Assembly (NCBI GenBank): GCA_041395385.1
Contig: JAWLAN010000010.1
Coordinates: forward strand, 112,300 to 176,299
Reading direction: 5' to 3'
DNA from: JAJVHZ01 sp041395385
GTDB taxonomy: Bacteria > Pseudomonadota > Gammaproteobacteria > JAJPIJ01
DNA: 64,000 bases
The translations under genes and the position numbers were made by a program. This document shows, piece by piece, positions 44,309 to 53,257 of this stretch (position 1 is the stretch's first letter; each line of letters begins with the position of its first letter). Below the pieces are notes generated by a model, which saw only the letters and a program-made list of their open reading frames with translations, did not search any database and was not told the DNA's origin.

Positions 44309-46156
44309 ATGGCAATCCAACACGACGGTTCATCGCGGACCAAGAACAAGAAGCTGCTCAAGTGGGTAGATGACATGGCGGCGCTCTGCAAGCCGGCCAA
44401 TATCTACTGGTGCAATGGCTCGCAGGAGGAGTACGACCGCCTCTGCAACGAGCTGGTCAAGGCCGGCACGTTTATCAAGCTCAACCCCGCCAAGCGCCCG
44501 AACAGCTATCTCGCCCGTTCTTCACCCAGCGACGTGGCCCGCGTGGAGGATCGCACCTTCATCTGCAGCAAGAACAAGGACGACGCCGGTCCGACGAACA
44601 ACTGGATGGATCCCGCCGAGATGCGCGGCATCCTGGCCAAGTTGTTCGACGGCTGCATGAAGGGCCGCACCATGTACGTGGTGCCCTTCAGCATGGGGCC
44701 CATCGGCTCGCCGATCTCGCACATCGGTGTGGAGCTTTCCGACTCGCCGTACGTGGCGGTGAACCAGCGCATCATGACCCGCATGGGCCAGGACGCGCTC
44801 GATGCCCTGGGCGCCGACGGTGACTTCGTGCCGTGCATGCACACCGTCGGCGCGCCGCTCGAGCCGGGCCAGAACGATGTCGCGTGGCCCTGCAACGAGA
44901 TCAAGTACATCACGCACTTCCCCGAGACTCATGAGATCTGGTCGTTCGGCTCCGGCTACGGCGGCAACGCGCTGCTCGGCAAGAAGTGCTTTGCGCTGCG
45001 CATCGCCTCGGTGATGGGGCGCGAGCAGGGCTGGCTCGCCGAGCACATGCTTATCCTCGGCGTGGAGTCGCCGCACGGCGAGAAGACCTACGTCGCGGCG
45101 GCATTCCCCAGCGCCTGCGGCAAGACCAACTTCGCCATGCTGATCCCGCCGGTCGAGGGCTTCAAGGGCTGGAAGGTGACCACCATCGGCGACGATATCG
45201 CCTGGATCAAGCCCCATGCCGACGGCAAGTTCTATGCGATCAATCCCGAGGCGGGGTACTTTGGCGTCGCGCCCGGCACCTCGATGCACTCCAACCCGAA
45301 CGCGATCCTGACGCTGAAGGAGAACTGCATCTTCACCAACTGCGCGCTCACCGACGACGGCGACGTGTGGTGGGAAGGCATGACCGATCAGCCGCCGGCG
45401 CACGCGATCGACTGGAAAGGCAAGGACTGGACGCCTGCCTCCGAAACGCCCGCCGCGCATCCGAACGCCCGTTTCACGGCGCCGGCGGGGCAGTGCCCCT
45501 CCATCGACCCGAACTGGGAGAATCCGGCGGGCGTGCCGATCAGCGCGTTTGTCTTCGGCGGCCGCGTCAGCAAGAACTTCCCGCTGGTCTTCCAGAGCTA
45601 CTCCTGGGAGCACGGCGTGTACCTGGCAGCCACCATGGGTTCCGAGGCGACGGCCGCGGCGGTCGGCCAGGCGGCGATGCGTCGCGACCCGATGGCGATG
45701 CTGCCGTTCTGCGGCTACAACATGGCGGACTACTGGTCGCACTGGCTGAAGATCGGCCGCAGCAAGGTCGCCGCGCCGCCTCTCATCTTCCGCGTCAACT
45801 GGTTCCGCAAGGACGAGAACGGCAAGTTCATCTGGCCGGGCTACGGCGAGAACATGCGCGCCCTGAAGTGGATCGTTGATCGCTGCAGAGGCCGGGCCGC
45901 CGCCGTGGAGAGCCCTATAGGCTGGCTGCCGCCCGCCTCGGCGCTGAACTGGGAAGGCCTGAATTTCCCGATGGAGAAGTACTACGCGATCATGAACATC
46001 GATCGGGAGAAGGCGAAGGTCGAGGCCGAGGAGCAGAAGGAGTTCTTCGACAAGTTCGGCGATCGCATGCCGCGTGAGCTGCTGCTCGAGCGTGAGCTGC
46101 TTCTGTCACGGCTGAATCGCTCGCCCGAGACCTGGGAGCTCAACAAGGCTGCATAG
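44309..46156 (+). CDS. pckG: Phosphoenolpyruvate carboxykinase (GTP)
   Basis: PckG converts oxaloacetate and GTP to PEP, CO2 and GDP, the first step of gluconeogenesis. The 615-residue protein has the GTP-type signatures: the P-loop-like kinase-1 motif AFPSACGKTN (265-274) with the hyper-reactive Cys 270, the substrate site YGGNALLGKKC (217-227), and the kinase-2 motif GDDIAWI (about 296-302). The size fits the GTP class (about 600) and not the ATP class (about 540). The gene is intact, has its own candidate promoter and ends at a strong terminator. It sits between the two PHA operons. Confidence 0.95.
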   Translation: MAIQHDGSSRTKNKKLLKWVDDMAALCKPANIYWCNGSQEEYDRLCNELVKAGTFIKLNPAKRPNSYLARSSPSDVARVEDRTFICSKNKDDAGPTNNWMDPAEMRGILAKLFDGCMKGRTMYVVPFSMGPIGSPISHIGVELSDSPYVAVNQRIMTRMGQDALDALGADGDFVPCMHTVGAPLEPGQNDVAWPCNEIKYITHFPETHEIWSFGSGYGGNALLGKKCFALRIASVMGREQGWLAEHMLILGVESPHGEKTYVAAAFPSACGKTNFAMLIPPVEGFKGWKVTTIGDDIAWIKPHADGKFYAINPEAGYFGVAPGTSMHSNPNAILTLKENCIFTNCALTDDGDVWWEGMTDQPPAHAIDWKGKDWTPASETPAAHPNARFTAPAGQCPSIDPNWENPAGVPISAFVFGGRVSKNFPLVFQSYSWEHGVYLAATMGSEATAAAVGQAAMRRDPMAMLPFCGYNMADYWSHWLKIGRSKVAAPPLIFRVNWFRKDENGKFIWPGYGENMRALKWIVDRCRGRAAAVESPIGWLPPASALNWEGLNFPMEKYYAIMNIDREKAKVEAEEQKEFFDKFGDRMPRELLLERELLLSRLNRSPETWELNKAA

Positions 46157-46182
46157 GCTGCGGGTTTTTGCGAGGATGTGCG

Positions 46183-46213
46183 AGCCCCGGCGGGAAACCG
46201 CCGGGGCTTTTTT
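46183..46213 (+). terminator. Rho-independent terminator of pckG
   Basis: An 11-bp perfect stem, AGCCCCGGCGG (46183-46193) and CCGCCGGGGCT (46198-46208), with a GAAA tetraloop, is followed by TTTTTT (46208-46213). Confidence 0.93.
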
Positions 46214-46295
46214 CTTGCGCGGCCGCCCCGGCGGCAGGGCATCGGGCACCGGGGCGGCCGATGGGCCGGGAGCGGATCGGTATCGACTTCAATCC

Positions 46296-46544
46296 TCAGG
46301 CGACGCGACGATACGCAACGGCCACCGCATCCAGGGCGCGCTCGAGTCCTTGCAGACATTCGACCTGGCTGGGGTCCAGCGCTGCCGGCGCCACAGCGCC
46401 GGCCGTCGGGAACTGCACGTCCGGCGTTCCGCCGGCATCCTCCTTGAAGACGACGAGGTAATCGGCGCCGAGGCCACGCTCGGCCTCCTGAATCATGCGG
46501 ATCTGCTCGCCGCTCAACTGCGCAATCTTCCACCGCTTGCCCAT
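46296..46544 (-). CDS. Uncharacterised 82-residue protein
   Basis: The protein MGKRWKIAQLSGEQIRMIQE continues as a mostly helical, slightly acidic chain with AERGLGADYLVVFKED and a C-terminal helix DAVAVAYRRVA. No signal peptide, membrane segment or known motif is present. The start has GGAGA upstream (TGAGAGGAGATTGCC). It lies between the pckG terminator and the phaB2 gene, on the phaB strand, but the terminator at 46715-46745 separates it from that operon. Confidence 0.6.
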   Translation of the reverse strand: MGKRWKIAQLSGEQIRMIQEAERGLGADYLVVFKEDAGGTPDVQFPTAGAVAPAALDPSQVECLQGLERALDAVAVAYRRVA

Positions 46545-46714
46545 GGCAATCTCCTCTCACGCTTCAGCCGTACGCCCGGTTCGCACCGGGTGCTGGTGTC
46601 AGGATAGGCAAGGCGTACGTGGATTTCCATCGCGGCGTCCGGATTCGGGGGCAGCGGCCGCGTCCCTCGCGAAGGCCACGGTCCGTGAGTTCCCGGCCGT
46701 GTTGCTGCACACTG

Positions 46715-46745
46715 AAAAGCACAAGCCCCGCGCGAGGCGGGGCTT
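46715..46745 (-). terminator. Terminator of the phaA-phaB-phaR-phaB2 operon
   Basis: AAGCCCCGC (46723-46731) and GCGGGGCTT (46737-46745) form a perfect 9-bp stem. On the minus strand it is followed by TTGTGCTTTTC, a weak T-rich tract, 32 bases after the phaB2 stop. Confidence 0.7.
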
Positions 46746-46776
46746 GCTGGAAGCGGACCACCGGCGTGACCGCGGT

Positions 46777-47742
46777 CTACATCATGAACAGGCCGCCGTT
46801 GATGGAGAGATCCGATCCGGTGATATAACCACTTTCGTCCGACGCCAGAAATGCCACGGCATGCGCTATCTCGGAAGGTTCCGCGAACCGTCCAACCGGG
46901 ATCTTGGCGATGATGCCGTTGCGAACGTCTTCCGGCACCGCCATGGCCATCTTGGTGTTCACATAGCCGGGCGATACCGTGTTGACGGTGATGCCCTGAT
47001 CGGCCAGCTCACGCGCCAGCGAACGGGTGAAACCGATCATGCCCGCCTTGGCGGCCGAATAGTTGGTCTGGCCGAACTGGCCTTTCTGGCCGTTCACCGA
47101 GGAGATGTTGATTATCCGGCCGAAATGCCGCGACGACATGCCGTCGATGAACTGCTTGGTGACGTTGAAGACGCTGTCGAGGTTGGTGTCCAGCACCGCG
47201 TGCCAGTGCGCCTCGTCCATCTTGCGCAGGGTGTTGTCCTTGGTGATGCCCGCGCAGTTGACGAGGATGTCGGCGCCGCCGAATTTCTTTTCGATCTCCC
47301 CGGCCATGCGCTCGCACGAGGCGAAGTCGGTGACGTTGCACTCGGCGATGTCGATTTCGAGGCCTTCGGCCCTGCGGTCCTTCTGCCATTGCTTCGCGAA
47401 GTCGGCCTCCGGAGCGATGTAGGTCGACACGACCTTGCAGCCGTTCCTGGCGAGCTTGCGACAGATCTCGGTTCCAATCCCGCCGCAGCCGCCGGTGACG
47501 ACGGCGACGCGCTGCTTGGTCTTCTTCACCGCCGCGGGAGCCGATGCGGATCGCATCGCCAGGGCCGGATTGAACATGCGGGTGCCGCTGATGAGGTTGG
47601 CCGTCAGGTCGTTGATGTGCTTGACCGTCGCGTCGTCGATCACCTCCGCGGCGAACTCCGCCATCTGCATCATCGACTTTATCGCCGCCTCCATTGACTT
47701 CGTCCATTGCTCCATGATCTGCAGCTGGAGGGGGTAGACCAT
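46777..47742 (-). CDS. phaB: Acetoacetyl-CoA reductase with phasin-like N-terminal extension
   Basis: The 321-residue protein is a PhaB (NADPH acetoacetyl-CoA reductase, making (R)-3-hydroxybutyryl-CoA) preceded by about 76 extra residues. The reductase part has TGGCGGIG (83-90), NCAG (162-165) and the catalytic S214, Y228, K232 (NISSVNGQKG, NYSAAK). The extension (QLQIMEQWTKSMEAAIKSMM, then EVIDDATVKHINDLTANLI) is amphipathic and Met-rich like a phasin. ATG 47742 has GGTGGAG nine bases upstream, next to the phaR stop; upstream in-frame ATGs would overlap phaR. It is last in the operon. A separate, unextended phaB is two genes upstream. Confidence 0.9.
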   Translation of the reverse strand: MVYPLQLQIMEQWTKSMEAAIKSMMQMAEFAAEVIDDATVKHINDLTANLISGTRMFNPALAMRSASAPAAVKKTKQRVAVVTGGCGGIGTEICRKLARNGCKVVSTYIAPEADFAKQWQKDRRAEGLEIDIAECNVTDFASCERMAGEIEKKFGGADILVNCAGITKDNTLRKMDEAHWHAVLDTNLDSVFNVTKQFIDGMSSRHFGRIINISSVNGQKGQFGQTNYSAAKAGMIGFTRSLARELADQGITVNTVSPGYVNTKMAMAVPEDVRNGIIAKIPVGRFAEPSEIAHAVAFLASDESGYITGSDLSINGGLFMM

Positions 47743-47758
47743 GGGGAACATCTCCACC

Positions 47759-48277
47759 TTACTTCTCGGACTGCTCGGCATCATCAGGCTCCTGTTGCGT
47801 TTCGTCGGCAGGCGAGCCCGGCTTCTTGCCCATTCCTGTCGCCTTGAAGAACTCGTTCTGCATGCGCCGCCACAGCTCCATGTTGCGCTCTGTCATCTCC
47901 TGCATGGCCGCCAGGGGGTTGCCGGTGACTGCGCGCGTCATCTGCTGCTGGAAGGCCTGCTGCTGTTCGGCGAGCATGGCGAGGCTCTGCTGGATGAAGT
48001 TGGAAGCGGCCCCCTGCATGGACTTGCCGTAGAAGCCGATCAACTGCTGCAGCATGTCGGTGGAAAACACCGGCGAGCCTGCCTCCTCCTGCTCGATGAT
48101 GATTTGCAGAAGGATGTTGCGGGTGATGTCCTCACCGGTCTGCTTGTCCGTCACGAGAAAGGGTACGCCCTCGAGGACGAGCTTTTTCACGTCGTCCAGA
48201 GTGATGTACTTGCTTTCCGTCGTGTCGTAGAGACGGCGGTTCGGATACTTCTTGATAACGCGCTTCTCGATGGTCAT
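47759..48277 (-). CDS. phaR: PHA synthesis repressor PhaR
   Basis: PhaR senses PHA granules: it binds the polymer and, when free, represses phasin and PHA genes. The 172-residue protein has the PhaR/PHB_acc_N DNA-binding domain at the N-terminus (RVIKKYPNRRLYDTTESKYI, DVKKLVLEGVPFLVTDKQTG, about 5-65), the PHB accumulation regulatory domain (LQQLIGFYGKSMQGAASNFI, about 80-115), and an acidic tail. ATG 48277 is chosen by homology, with AGGGG upstream. It lies between the two phaB genes. Confidence 0.93.
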   Translation of the reverse strand: MTIEKRVIKKYPNRRLYDTTESKYITLDDVKKLVLEGVPFLVTDKQTGEDITRNILLQIIIEQEEAGSPVFSTDMLQQLIGFYGKSMQGAASNFIQQSLAMLAEQQQAFQQQMTRAVTGNPLAAMQEMTERNMELWRRMQNEFFKATGMGKKPGSPADETQQEPDDAEQSEK

Positions 48278-48304
48278 GGATTGCGACCCCTGATATTTCA
48301 ACCG

Positions 48305-49048
48305 CTACATCATATGCTGTCCACCGTTGGCGGCAATATCCGCCCCGGTGATGAAGCCCGCCTCGGGCGCCGCGAGGAAATCGACGACGAAGGCCACGTC
48401 CTCGACGGTACCGAGGCGGCCGACCGGGATCTGGGCGATGATCTGCTTGCGGATGTCCTCGGGGACGGCCATGACCATTTCGGTGGCGATGTAGCCGGGC
48501 GACAGCGTGTTCACCGTCACTCCCTTGCGCGCCACTTCCTGTGCAAGAGCCATGGTGAAGCCGTGCATGCCGGCCTTGGCGGCCGAGTAGTTGCATTGGC
48601 CGATCTGCCCCTTCTGGCCGTTGATCGACGAGATGTTGATGATACGGCCGAAACCGCGATCGGTCATCCCCTGCACGACCTGCCGGCTCATGTTGAAGAC
48701 GCTGTCGAGATTGGTGTTGAGCACCGTGTTCCACTGCTCCCAGGTCATCTTGCGCAGCGTCGTGTCCATCGTGATGCCGGCATTGTTGACGAGGATGTCG
48801 ACCGGCCCGAGTTCCTTCTCGACGGCGGCGACGAAGTCCTTGCAGACGTTGAAATCCGTCACGTCGCACTTGTAGGCGAAGAAGGAGCGATCCTTGTTCT
48901 CCTCCTGCCAGTGCTTGAGCTTCTCCTCGTTGCGGTAATTGGTCGCCACCTTGGCTCCGGAGTCGGCTAGCTGTCTGCAGATGGCGGTGCCTATGGCCCC
49001 CGTCCCCCCGGTCACGATGGCCACTTTGCCTTTCAAACTGGTTTTCAT
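48305..49048 (-). CDS. phaB: Acetoacetyl-CoA reductase PhaB
   Basis: PhaB reduces acetoacetyl-CoA to (R)-3-hydroxybutyryl-CoA with NADPH. The 247-residue protein is the standard length: TGGTGAIG (13-20), NNAG (88-91), S140, Y154 and K158 in NISSINGQKG and NYSAAK. It is close to the reductase part of the extended protein at 46777, and both carry the VNGQKGQ/INGQKGQ block, so a local duplication is likely. It lies between phaA (27 bases away) and phaR. Confidence 0.95.
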   Translation of the reverse strand: MKTSLKGKVAIVTGGTGAIGTAICRQLADSGAKVATNYRNEEKLKHWQEENKDRSFFAYKCDVTDFNVCKDFVAAVEKELGPVDILVNNAGITMDTTLRKMTWEQWNTVLNTNLDSVFNMSRQVVQGMTDRGFGRIINISSINGQKGQIGQCNYSAAKAGMHGFTMALAQEVARKGVTVNTLSPGYIATEMVMAVPEDIRKQIIAQIPVGRLGTVEDVAFVVDFLAAPEAGFITGADIAANGGQHMM

Positions 49049-49075
49049 CTCGGAATCCTCGGAGTCTTGTCGTTG

Positions 49076-50254
49076 TTATCGTTCCACGGCCAACGCTACA
49101 CCCTGGCCGCCGCCGATGCACAGCGTGGCGAGGCCCTTGTGCGCATTGCGTCGCTTCATCTCGTGCAGGAGTGTGACGAGCACACGGCAGCCAGAGGCGC
49201 CGATGGGGTGGCCCAGCGCGATGGCGCCGCCGTTGACGTTGACCTTGCTGGTATCCCAGCCGAGGTCGTGGTCGACGGACATGGCCTGCGCGGCGAACGC
49301 CTCGTTGGCCTCGACGAGGTCGAGATCCTCGACCTTCCACTTGGCCTTCTCGAGGCAGCGGCGGGTGGCGGGGATCGGTCCGGTGCCCATGATCTTCGGG
49401 TCGACGCCGGCGGTCGCGTAGGCGGCGATCCGGGCGATCGGGGTGAGACCGAGCTCCTTCGCCTTGCGCTCGCTCATCACGATGCACATCGCTGCACCGT
49501 CATTGATGCCCGAGGCGTTGCCGGCGGTGACGGAGCCTTCCTTGTCGAAGGCGGGCTTCAACTTGGCCAGCGATTCGGCCGTGGTTCCGGCGCGCGGGTA
49601 TTCGTCCTTGTTGAAGACGAGCGGGTCGCCCTTGCGCTGAGGAATCTCGATGGGAATGATCTCCTCGTCGAACTTGCCGGCCTTCTGGGCGGCCTCGGTC
49701 TTCTGCTGCGAGGCGGCGGCGAAGCGGTCCTGGGCCTCACGGGTGAAGTTGTACTTCTTCACGATGTTCTCGGCGGTGACGCCCATGTGGTAGTTGTTGA
49801 AGACGTCGGTCAGGCCCTCGTTGATCATGTGATCCTTCATCGCCCAGTCGCCCATCTTGGTGCCGAGGCGGGACTTCGGAAGGATGTGGGGAGACATCGA
49901 CATGTTCTCCTGGCCGCCGGCGATGACGATCTCGGCGTCACCGGCGCGGATCGCCTGCGCGGCGAGGGCAACGGCCTTAAGTCCGGAACCGCAGACCTTG
50001 TTGATGGTCATCGCGGGAATGTTCTGCGGCAGACCGGCGTAGATGGCGGCCTGGCGGGCGGGGTTCATGCCGACGCCGGCGGTCAGGACATGGCCGATGA
50101 TGACCTCGTCAACCTGCTCGGGCTTGATGCCCGTCTTCGCGAGCAGGCCGGCGATGACCTTGGCACCGAGCTGGGCGGCCGGGATCTCCGAAAGGGCGCC
50201 ACCGAAACTGCCGATTGCGGTGCGACCCGCTGCAACGATAACTGCGTTTTCCAT
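49076..50254 (-). CDS. phaA: Acetyl-CoA acetyltransferase (beta-ketothiolase) PhaA
   Basis: PhaA condenses two acetyl-CoA to acetoacetyl-CoA, the first step of PHB synthesis. The 392-residue protein has the thiolase triad: C88 in INKVCGSGLKA, the His of GGAIALGHPIGASG (about 350) and the Cys of LATLCIGGGQG (about 378). NVNGGAIALGHPIGASG is the family signature 2. ATG 50254 is the start with GGAGGAAAAGGT upstream. It is first in the phaA-phaB-phaR-phaB2 operon, with a candidate promoter and operator upstream. Confidence 0.95.
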   Translation of the reverse strand: MENAVIVAAGRTAIGSFGGALSEIPAAQLGAKVIAGLLAKTGIKPEQVDEVIIGHVLTAGVGMNPARQAAIYAGLPQNIPAMTINKVCGSGLKAVALAAQAIRAGDAEIVIAGGQENMSMSPHILPKSRLGTKMGDWAMKDHMINEGLTDVFNNYHMGVTAENIVKKYNFTREAQDRFAAASQQKTEAAQKAGKFDEEIIPIEIPQRKGDPLVFNKDEYPRAGTTAESLAKLKPAFDKEGSVTAGNASGINDGAAMCIVMSERKAKELGLTPIARIAAYATAGVDPKIMGTGPIPATRRCLEKAKWKVEDLDLVEANEAFAAQAMSVDHDLGWDTSKVNVNGGAIALGHPIGASGCRVLVTLLHEMKRRNAHKGLATLCIGGGQGVALAVER

Positions 50255-50341
50255 TACCTTTTCCTCCACTGGGGGCGTTTTGAAGGAAAGCCGGCCCGTA
50301 CGTATGTCTCGCGCGTCGGGAGACTTGCCATTTCAGGTTTT

Positions 50342-50363
50342 TTGCAGTGCACAAAAATGCACG
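50342..50363. promoter_or_regulatory. Candidate PhaR operator upstream of phaA
   Basis: On the plus strand the bases read TTGCAGTGCACAAAAATGCA followed by CG. It contains TTGCAGTGCA as upstream of phaE and an extra TGCA half site. It lies immediately downstream of the phaA -10, where a bound repressor would block initiation. Confidence 0.5.
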
Positions 50364-50366
50364 CGC

Positions 50367-50395
50367 ATCCTAACAAACCTAGGTCGGGCCGCCAA
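50367..50395 (-). promoter_or_regulatory. Candidate sigma-70 promoter of the phaA operon
   Basis: On the minus strand TTGGCG (50395-50390) and TAGGAT (50372-50367) are separated by exactly 17 bases. Each matches 4 of 6 consensus bases. The start site would fall inside the TTGCAGTGCA motif. Confidence 0.5.
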
Positions 50396-50599
50396 GCGAT
50401 TCCGGTGCGGGTGGCGGCCTGGCTCAGTACCGTGAGCAGCGTAACCAGCATATCGCTTAGGCGACCCAAGACACATTATCCCCAACGGGATAGACGGCGG
50501 CTTGACCATCATCAGTCCGGCGCCCCGGGGTCCGCCCTGGGCGACTCGGGCGGCAAAGAGACGACGGCGTCCGCGGCGATCGGACCGGGGCCGCCGCTT

Positions 50600-52023
50600 T
50601 CAGTAGTGGATGGCGCGCCCGGATACCGCCAGCGCCGCCTCGTGCATGGCCTCGGCCAGCGTCGGGTGGGCGTGAACGGTGAGGGCGAGGTCCTCGCTGC
50701 TGGCGTCGAACGCCATGGCCAGCGTGGCCTCGGCGATGAGCTCGGAGGCGTTGGCGCCCAGTATGTGAACGCCGAGCAGCCGGTCCGTGGCGGCATCGGC
50801 GATCATCTTGACCATGCCGCTGGTCTCGCCCATGCCCTTGGCGCGGCCGTTGGCCATGAACGGGAACTGCCCGACGCGGATGTCGCGGCCCTCGCTGCGC
50901 AGCTCCGCCTCGCTCTTCCCCACCCAGGCGATCTCGGGCCAGGTGTAAATCACCCAGGGCACGTGATTGAAGTCGACGTGGGGCTTCTGCCCGGCGATGC
51001 GTTCGGCCACGGCAACGCCTTCCTCGCTGGCCTTGTGGGCCAGCATCGGCCCGCGCACGACGTCGCCGATGGCGTAAATGTGCGGCTGCGCCGTGCGGCA
51101 CTCGCCGTCGACGACGATGAAGCCGCGCGCATCGAGCTGAACGCCCGCCGCCTCGACGTTCAGGCCCTGCGTGTTCGGACTGCGGCCGACCGCGACGATG
51201 AGTCGGTCGAATTCCAGTTCCTGGTTCGAGCCCTGCTGCTCGAAGCTGACGCCGACCCCCTCGGCGCCCTGCCGGGTGCCCGTCACCCGCGCGCCGAGCC
51301 GGATGTCGAGCCCCTGCTTGGTGAGCTGCTTGAACGCCTCCTCCGCGATCGTCCTGTCGACGGGCGCGAGAAAGGTGTCCAGGGCCTCCAGTACCGTCAC
51401 CTGCGCGCCGAGGCGGCGCCACACGCTTCCGAGTTCCAGCCCGATGACGCCCGCACCGATTACCCCGAGACGTGCCGGGACCGCGTCGAAGGAAAGCGCG
51501 CCAGTGGAGTCGACGACCCGCCGGTTATCCACCGGCGCGGGCGGGATCCGGGTGGGCACGGAGCCGGTGGCGATGATGAACTTGCCGGCGCTGGCCCGCT
51601 GCGAGGCGCCGCCGGTGGAGACGATCTCGACCTCCGTGGCACTGACGAACCGGGCATGGCCCGCCACGACATCGACCTTGTTCTTCTTCAGCAGCGAGGC
51701 CACGCCCAGCGTCAGCGTCTGCACGACCTTGTCCTTGCGTTTCATCATCGTGGCCACGTCGATGCTCGCGCCGGCCACCTTGATGCCATGCTCCGCGACG
51801 TGCTTGCTGAGGTGCTCGTAGTAGTGCGAGGAGTCCAGCGCCTTGGAGGAATGCATCCGACGTTCAGACAGGTTCCGCCCAGCGTAGGTTTGCCGCTGGC
51901 GGTGACCATGCTGTCGACGCAGGCGGTCTTCAGGCCCAGTTGGGCGCAGCGGATGGCGGCGACGTAACCACCCGGCCCCGCGCCGATGACGAGGACATCG
52001 TATTGGCTCTTAGAGGGTTGTTC
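50600..52023 (-). CDS. lpdA: Dihydrolipoyl dehydrogenase, frameshifted near the active-site cysteines
   Basis: E3 reoxidises dihydrolipoamide of the 2-oxoglutarate (and other) dehydrogenase complexes with NAD. The N-terminus (SKSQYDVLVIGAGPGGYVAA, then GGTCLNVGCIP with the redox-active cysteine pair) reads in one frame from about 52014 to 51853. A missing T in TTCCTCC (about 51849) shifts it, and SKALDSSHYYEHL to the end (GAGVIGLELGSVW NAD motif, YAIGDVVRGPMLAHKA, HAHPTLAEAM with the catalytic His) reads from 51856 to 50600. No ATG, GTG or TTG lies in frame after the sucB stop, so a second indel may hide the start. The total length of about 475 is normal. Confidence 0.88.
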
Positions 52024-53239
52024 TTATATCTGCAGCAGGATGCGCGCCGGGTCTTCCAGCAGTTCCTTGACGTGGACGAGGAATTGTACCGCCTCGCGGC
52101 CGTCGACGATTCGATGGTCGTAGGACAGCGCGACGGCCATCATCGGCCGGATCACGACCTGACCGTGCCCGGCGACCGGCCGCTCCCTGTGTCTTGTGCA
52201 TGCCCAGTATGGCGCTTTGCGGCGGGTTGATGATGGGCGTGGAACGAGCAGAACCGAACACCCCGCCATTGGTGATGGTGAAGGTGCCGCCGCTCAGCTC
52301 CTCGATGCTGAGCGCGTTGGCGCGGGCCTTCTCGGAGAGATCGCGGATCTGCTTCTCCACGTCGGCGAGACTCAGCTGCTCGACGTCGCGAACGATGGGC
52401 ACGACCAGGCCACGCGGAGCGCTGACCGCCACGCCGATGTCGAAGTAGTTGTGATACAGGATGTCGTCGCCGTCGACCGAGGCGTTGACGACGGGAAACT
52501 TCTTCAATGCCTCCACCGCCGCCTTGACGAAGAATCCCATGAAGCCGAGCTTGACGCCGTGCGTCTTCTCGAACGCCTCGCGGTGACGCTCCCGCAGGCT
52601 CAGCACCGGCTGCATGTTGATTTCGTTGAAGGTGGTGAGGATGGCGTTGTCGCGCTGGGCGGCGAGCAGGCGCTCCGCGGCGCGCCGGCGCAGGCGGCTC
52701 ATCGGCACGCGCTGCTCGCTGCGCGCCGGTGCGGACTGCGGCTCGCCGATCATCGGCGGCAGTACCTGCGAGCTCTCCTCGTTGGTGAGCGTGAGCGGGG
52801 AGGCTGCAGGGGCGCGCTTGAGGTATTCAACCACGTCGGCCTTCGTAACCCGTCCTTCGCGACCCGCGGGCAGCTGCGCGGCGTCGACCGCGTGCTCCGC
52901 CGCGAGCTTGCGTACCGCCGGGCTGAGCTTGGGCTCGGCGGCTTCGCGCCGCGGCCGCGGGGCGGGCGCGCCGGCGGCCGGCGCGGACGCCATCGCGGCG
53001 GCGTCGGTGTCGATGACCGCGAGGATCTCGTTGCTGGTCGCGGATTCGCCGGCCTTCTTGCGGACCTCCTTCAGCACGCCGTCCTCCGGCGCCGCGACCT
53101 CCAGCGTCACCTTGTCGGTTTCCAGATCGATGAGCCGATCGCCGCGGCGCACGCGCTCGCCAGGCTGCTTCTGCCATTCCATGAGCGTGGCGTCGGCCAC
53201 GGATTCGGCCAGGACCGGTACTTTCACTTCTACGAGCAC
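52024..53239 (-). CDS. sucB: 2-oxoglutarate dehydrogenase E2 (dihydrolipoyl succinyltransferase), one frameshift
   Basis: SucB is the core of the 2-oxoglutarate dehydrogenase complex. The 404-residue corrected protein has a lipoyl domain (lipoyl Lys in LETDKVTLEV, about 43), a peripheral-subunit-binding domain (KLSPAVRKLAAEHAVDAAQL), and the catalytic domain with FFVKAAVEALKKFPVVNAS, YFDIGVAVSAPRGLVVPIV and the active-site SYDHRIVDGREAVQFL. An extra G in a GG run (52185-52187) shifts the frame after GMHKTQ. After correction the end is at the TAA at 52024-52026. Neighbours are sucA (18 bases) and lpdA. Confidence 0.92.
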
Positions 53240-53257
53240 GGCAGTTCTCCTTGCGCC

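Larger units (their letters stand above)
50255..50599. other. Intergenic region upstream of phaA
   Basis: The 345 bases hold the phaA promoter/operator described separately and otherwise no gene. The phaA leader is about 90-110 bases. The lpdA gene ends at 50600 on the same strand, so any terminator of the sucAB-lpdA transcript would be at 50500-50599; no T-rich hairpin is clear. Confidence 0.45.

Noticed and set aside
49067..51967. Long plus-strand frame of 966 codons over phaA and lpdA
   Set aside because: Both genes on the minus strand have full catalytic motifs; the antisense product shows no family pattern and its composition is typical of a GC shadow.
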